This document shows positions 63,038-64,000 of a stretch of DNA of 64,000 bases, in pieces (position 1 is the first letter of the stretch; every line of letters starts with the position of its first letter). The position numbers and the translations under genes are program-made. Below the pieces are notes generated by a model. The model saw only the letters and a program-made list of their open reading frames with translations, was not told the DNA's origin and made no database searches. This DNA comes from Ginsengibacter hankyongi (GTDB lineage: Bacteria > Bacteroidota > Bacteroidia > Chitinophagales > Chitinophagaceae): contig NZ_VYQF01000001.1 of assembly GCF_008710285.1 (NCBI RefSeq), positions 868,001 through 932,000 of the forward strand, in the 5' to 3' direction.

Positions 63038-64000
63038 TTAAACAATAGGTTTATATTCAAACAATACTTTTCCATCTACACTTCTATGCGTAAAAACAAT
63101 TGAAGGACGATCTTGTGAATGAATAACATTTACCTCTAAATAACCACCTACTACATTCACATATAAGTGTTCAGGCTTTTTGTGGCCCTGGGTCCATCCT
63201 CCTGCATGTTCGTTACTAACGGGCCCGCACCCAAACTCTAAAAGGCCTGTTTCTACATCTTTGGAAGCATATTGCCAATGCCTGTCGCCATTCACCACGT
63301 ACATCTTTTGTTGCTCCACAAATTTGCGAAGCAATTCACCTTCATGATAAAAACCTTCGTTAGCATAATTATCATTCTTCTTTGGCCGGTCGGGCCCTAC
63401 AAGCGGCGTTGGGCTAATGAGTATTTTAAAAGTGGCATTGGAAGCCTGGACCGTTTGCTTAAACCATTCAATTTGCTCTTTGCCCCAAATGGTTTTACCG
63501 GGGCCATCAGGCAGGTTATTAGGACTTCTGAAATCACGGCCTTCTACCAGCCAAATTTGCAAATCCTTTCCCCATTGAAAAGTGCGATACGGTTTATCTC
63601 CCATAGGTACCTGCTCCAGGAACACCTGTTGTCCCTGTTGGAAAGTAAAATCTCCCATAAACTTTGTCTCCATTGTTGGCCAGCAATCGTTCATCCAGGT
63701 ATCATGATCGTCCTTCATAAAATAACTGCTTACATTTTTATGAAATTCAACTAAAGTAGGAAAGCTATAAACACGCTGCCAATGCCATCTTGCCAAATCA
63801 ATATTTTTTGCCTGCTGATCATAATACACAACGTCGCCGGTATGTACAAAAAAATCAGGTTGCTGCCGAAGCATAGCTTCATATATTTTAAACCCTTTTG
63901 CTGCATAATCCCGGTCGTGATATTCCTGGCAGGTAACTACCATAAATTTTATATCATCACTGTCATTTATTGCGGGTGCTGTTTTAAAACTTCCTTCAAC
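63038..64000 (-). CDS. PhoD-like metallophosphatase, C-terminal part (runs off window)
   Basis: The frame is open to the window edge, so the start is beyond 64000; the internal Met at 63943 is not the start. 320 residues show the metallophosphatase motifs PDFFVHTGDVVYYD, SYFMKDDHDTWMND, PTPLVGPDRPKKND and VNGDRHWQYASKDV (GDxxY, DDHD and GDRH-type metal ligands). PhoD enzymes split phosphomonoesters or diesters such as teichoic acid or phospholipid headgroups outside the cytoplasm. Its place as the first visible gene of the GH106 operon links phosphate removal to this glycan locus. Confidence 0.88.
   Translation of the reverse strand, partial: VEGSFKTAPAINDSDDIKFMVVTCQEYHDRDYAAKGFKIYEAMLRQQPDFFVHTGDVVYYDQQAKNIDLARWHWQRVYSFPTLVEFHKNVSSYFMKDDHDTWMNDCWPTMETKFMGDFTFQQGQQVFLEQVPMGDKPYRTFQWGKDLQIWLVEGRDFRSPNNLPDGPGKTIWGKEQIEWFKQTVQASNATFKILISPTPLVGPDRPKKNDNYANEGFYHEGELLRKFVEQQKMYVVNGDRHWQYASKDVETGLLEFGCGPVSNEHAGGWTQGHKKPEHLYVNVVGGYLEVNVIHSQDRPSIVFTHRSVDGKVLFEYKPIV

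Overview
The window looks like chromosomal DNA of a member of the Bacteroidota, most likely a Chitinophagaceae-type soil or plant-associated organism. The DNA is AT-rich. It carries a SusC/SusD pair, a promoter of the Bacteroidetes TTTG-N21-TAnnTTTG type in front of kdsA, an Mpl ligase, a YtxJ-type bacillithiol protein and many secreted lipoprotein glycoside hydrolases. Many reading frames open with TTG or GTG a few codons before a better ATG, so several starts given here are moved inward to the ATG that begins the signal peptide.

Region 1 (1-13.5 kb, all minus strand) is an unusual paralog array. Six full genes and one histidine-kinase chimera begin with nearly the same head (MEVHHHP, a Lys-rich stretch, one membrane segment). 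Two of the full genes end in an 8-nt overlap with a 31-32-aa membrane microprotein. Three histidine kinases with different sensor parts but nearly the same catalytic core lie among them. So do a GxxExxY nuclease-like cassette bounded by 16-bp inverted repeats, a kinase C-terminal fossil, and a deletion scar holding only the first six codons of the family head. A 457-bp tract in two of the kinases is about 97 percent identical, which suggests gene conversion. An M1-type peptidase start lies at the left edge.

Region 2 (13.5-26.8 kb) is mostly housekeeping: tRNA-Gly(CCC), a GH8 glucanase, a dead response regulator, kdsA with a promoter and a strong terminator, an OmpA/TSP3 protein, a group of cell-wall enzymes (RlpA-like, L,D-transpeptidase, VanX-like dipeptidase, Mpl), XerD, a dolichol-phosphate-mannose-synthase-like transferase, a DnaQ-like exonuclease, YtxJ and a universal stress protein.

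Region 3 (26.9-64 kb) is a large carbohydrate utilisation locus. Enzymes for galacturonide (GH28), fucose (GH29), alpha-galactose (GH27), rhamnose (GH106), glucuronide (GH115-like) and glucosaminide or mannoside (GH2) removal, plus an unassigned TIM-barrel enzyme, surround a compact seven-gene myo-inositol operon (iolJ-B-C-D-A-E-G order), a SusCD pair, a LacI regulator, a sodium:solute symporter with a small membrane partner, and glucuronate isomerase. A perfect 18-bp LacI-type palindrome lies before the regulator, and related sites lie about 145 bp before two of the hydrolase genes. Together this suggests a substrate in which inositol is linked to sugars or uronic acids, such as galactinol-type cyclitols or glycosyl inositol phosphoceramide headgroups; that part is inference. 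A true formylglycine-generating enzyme sits beside the C-terminal fossil of a sulfatase, showing that a sulfatase was lost from the locus.
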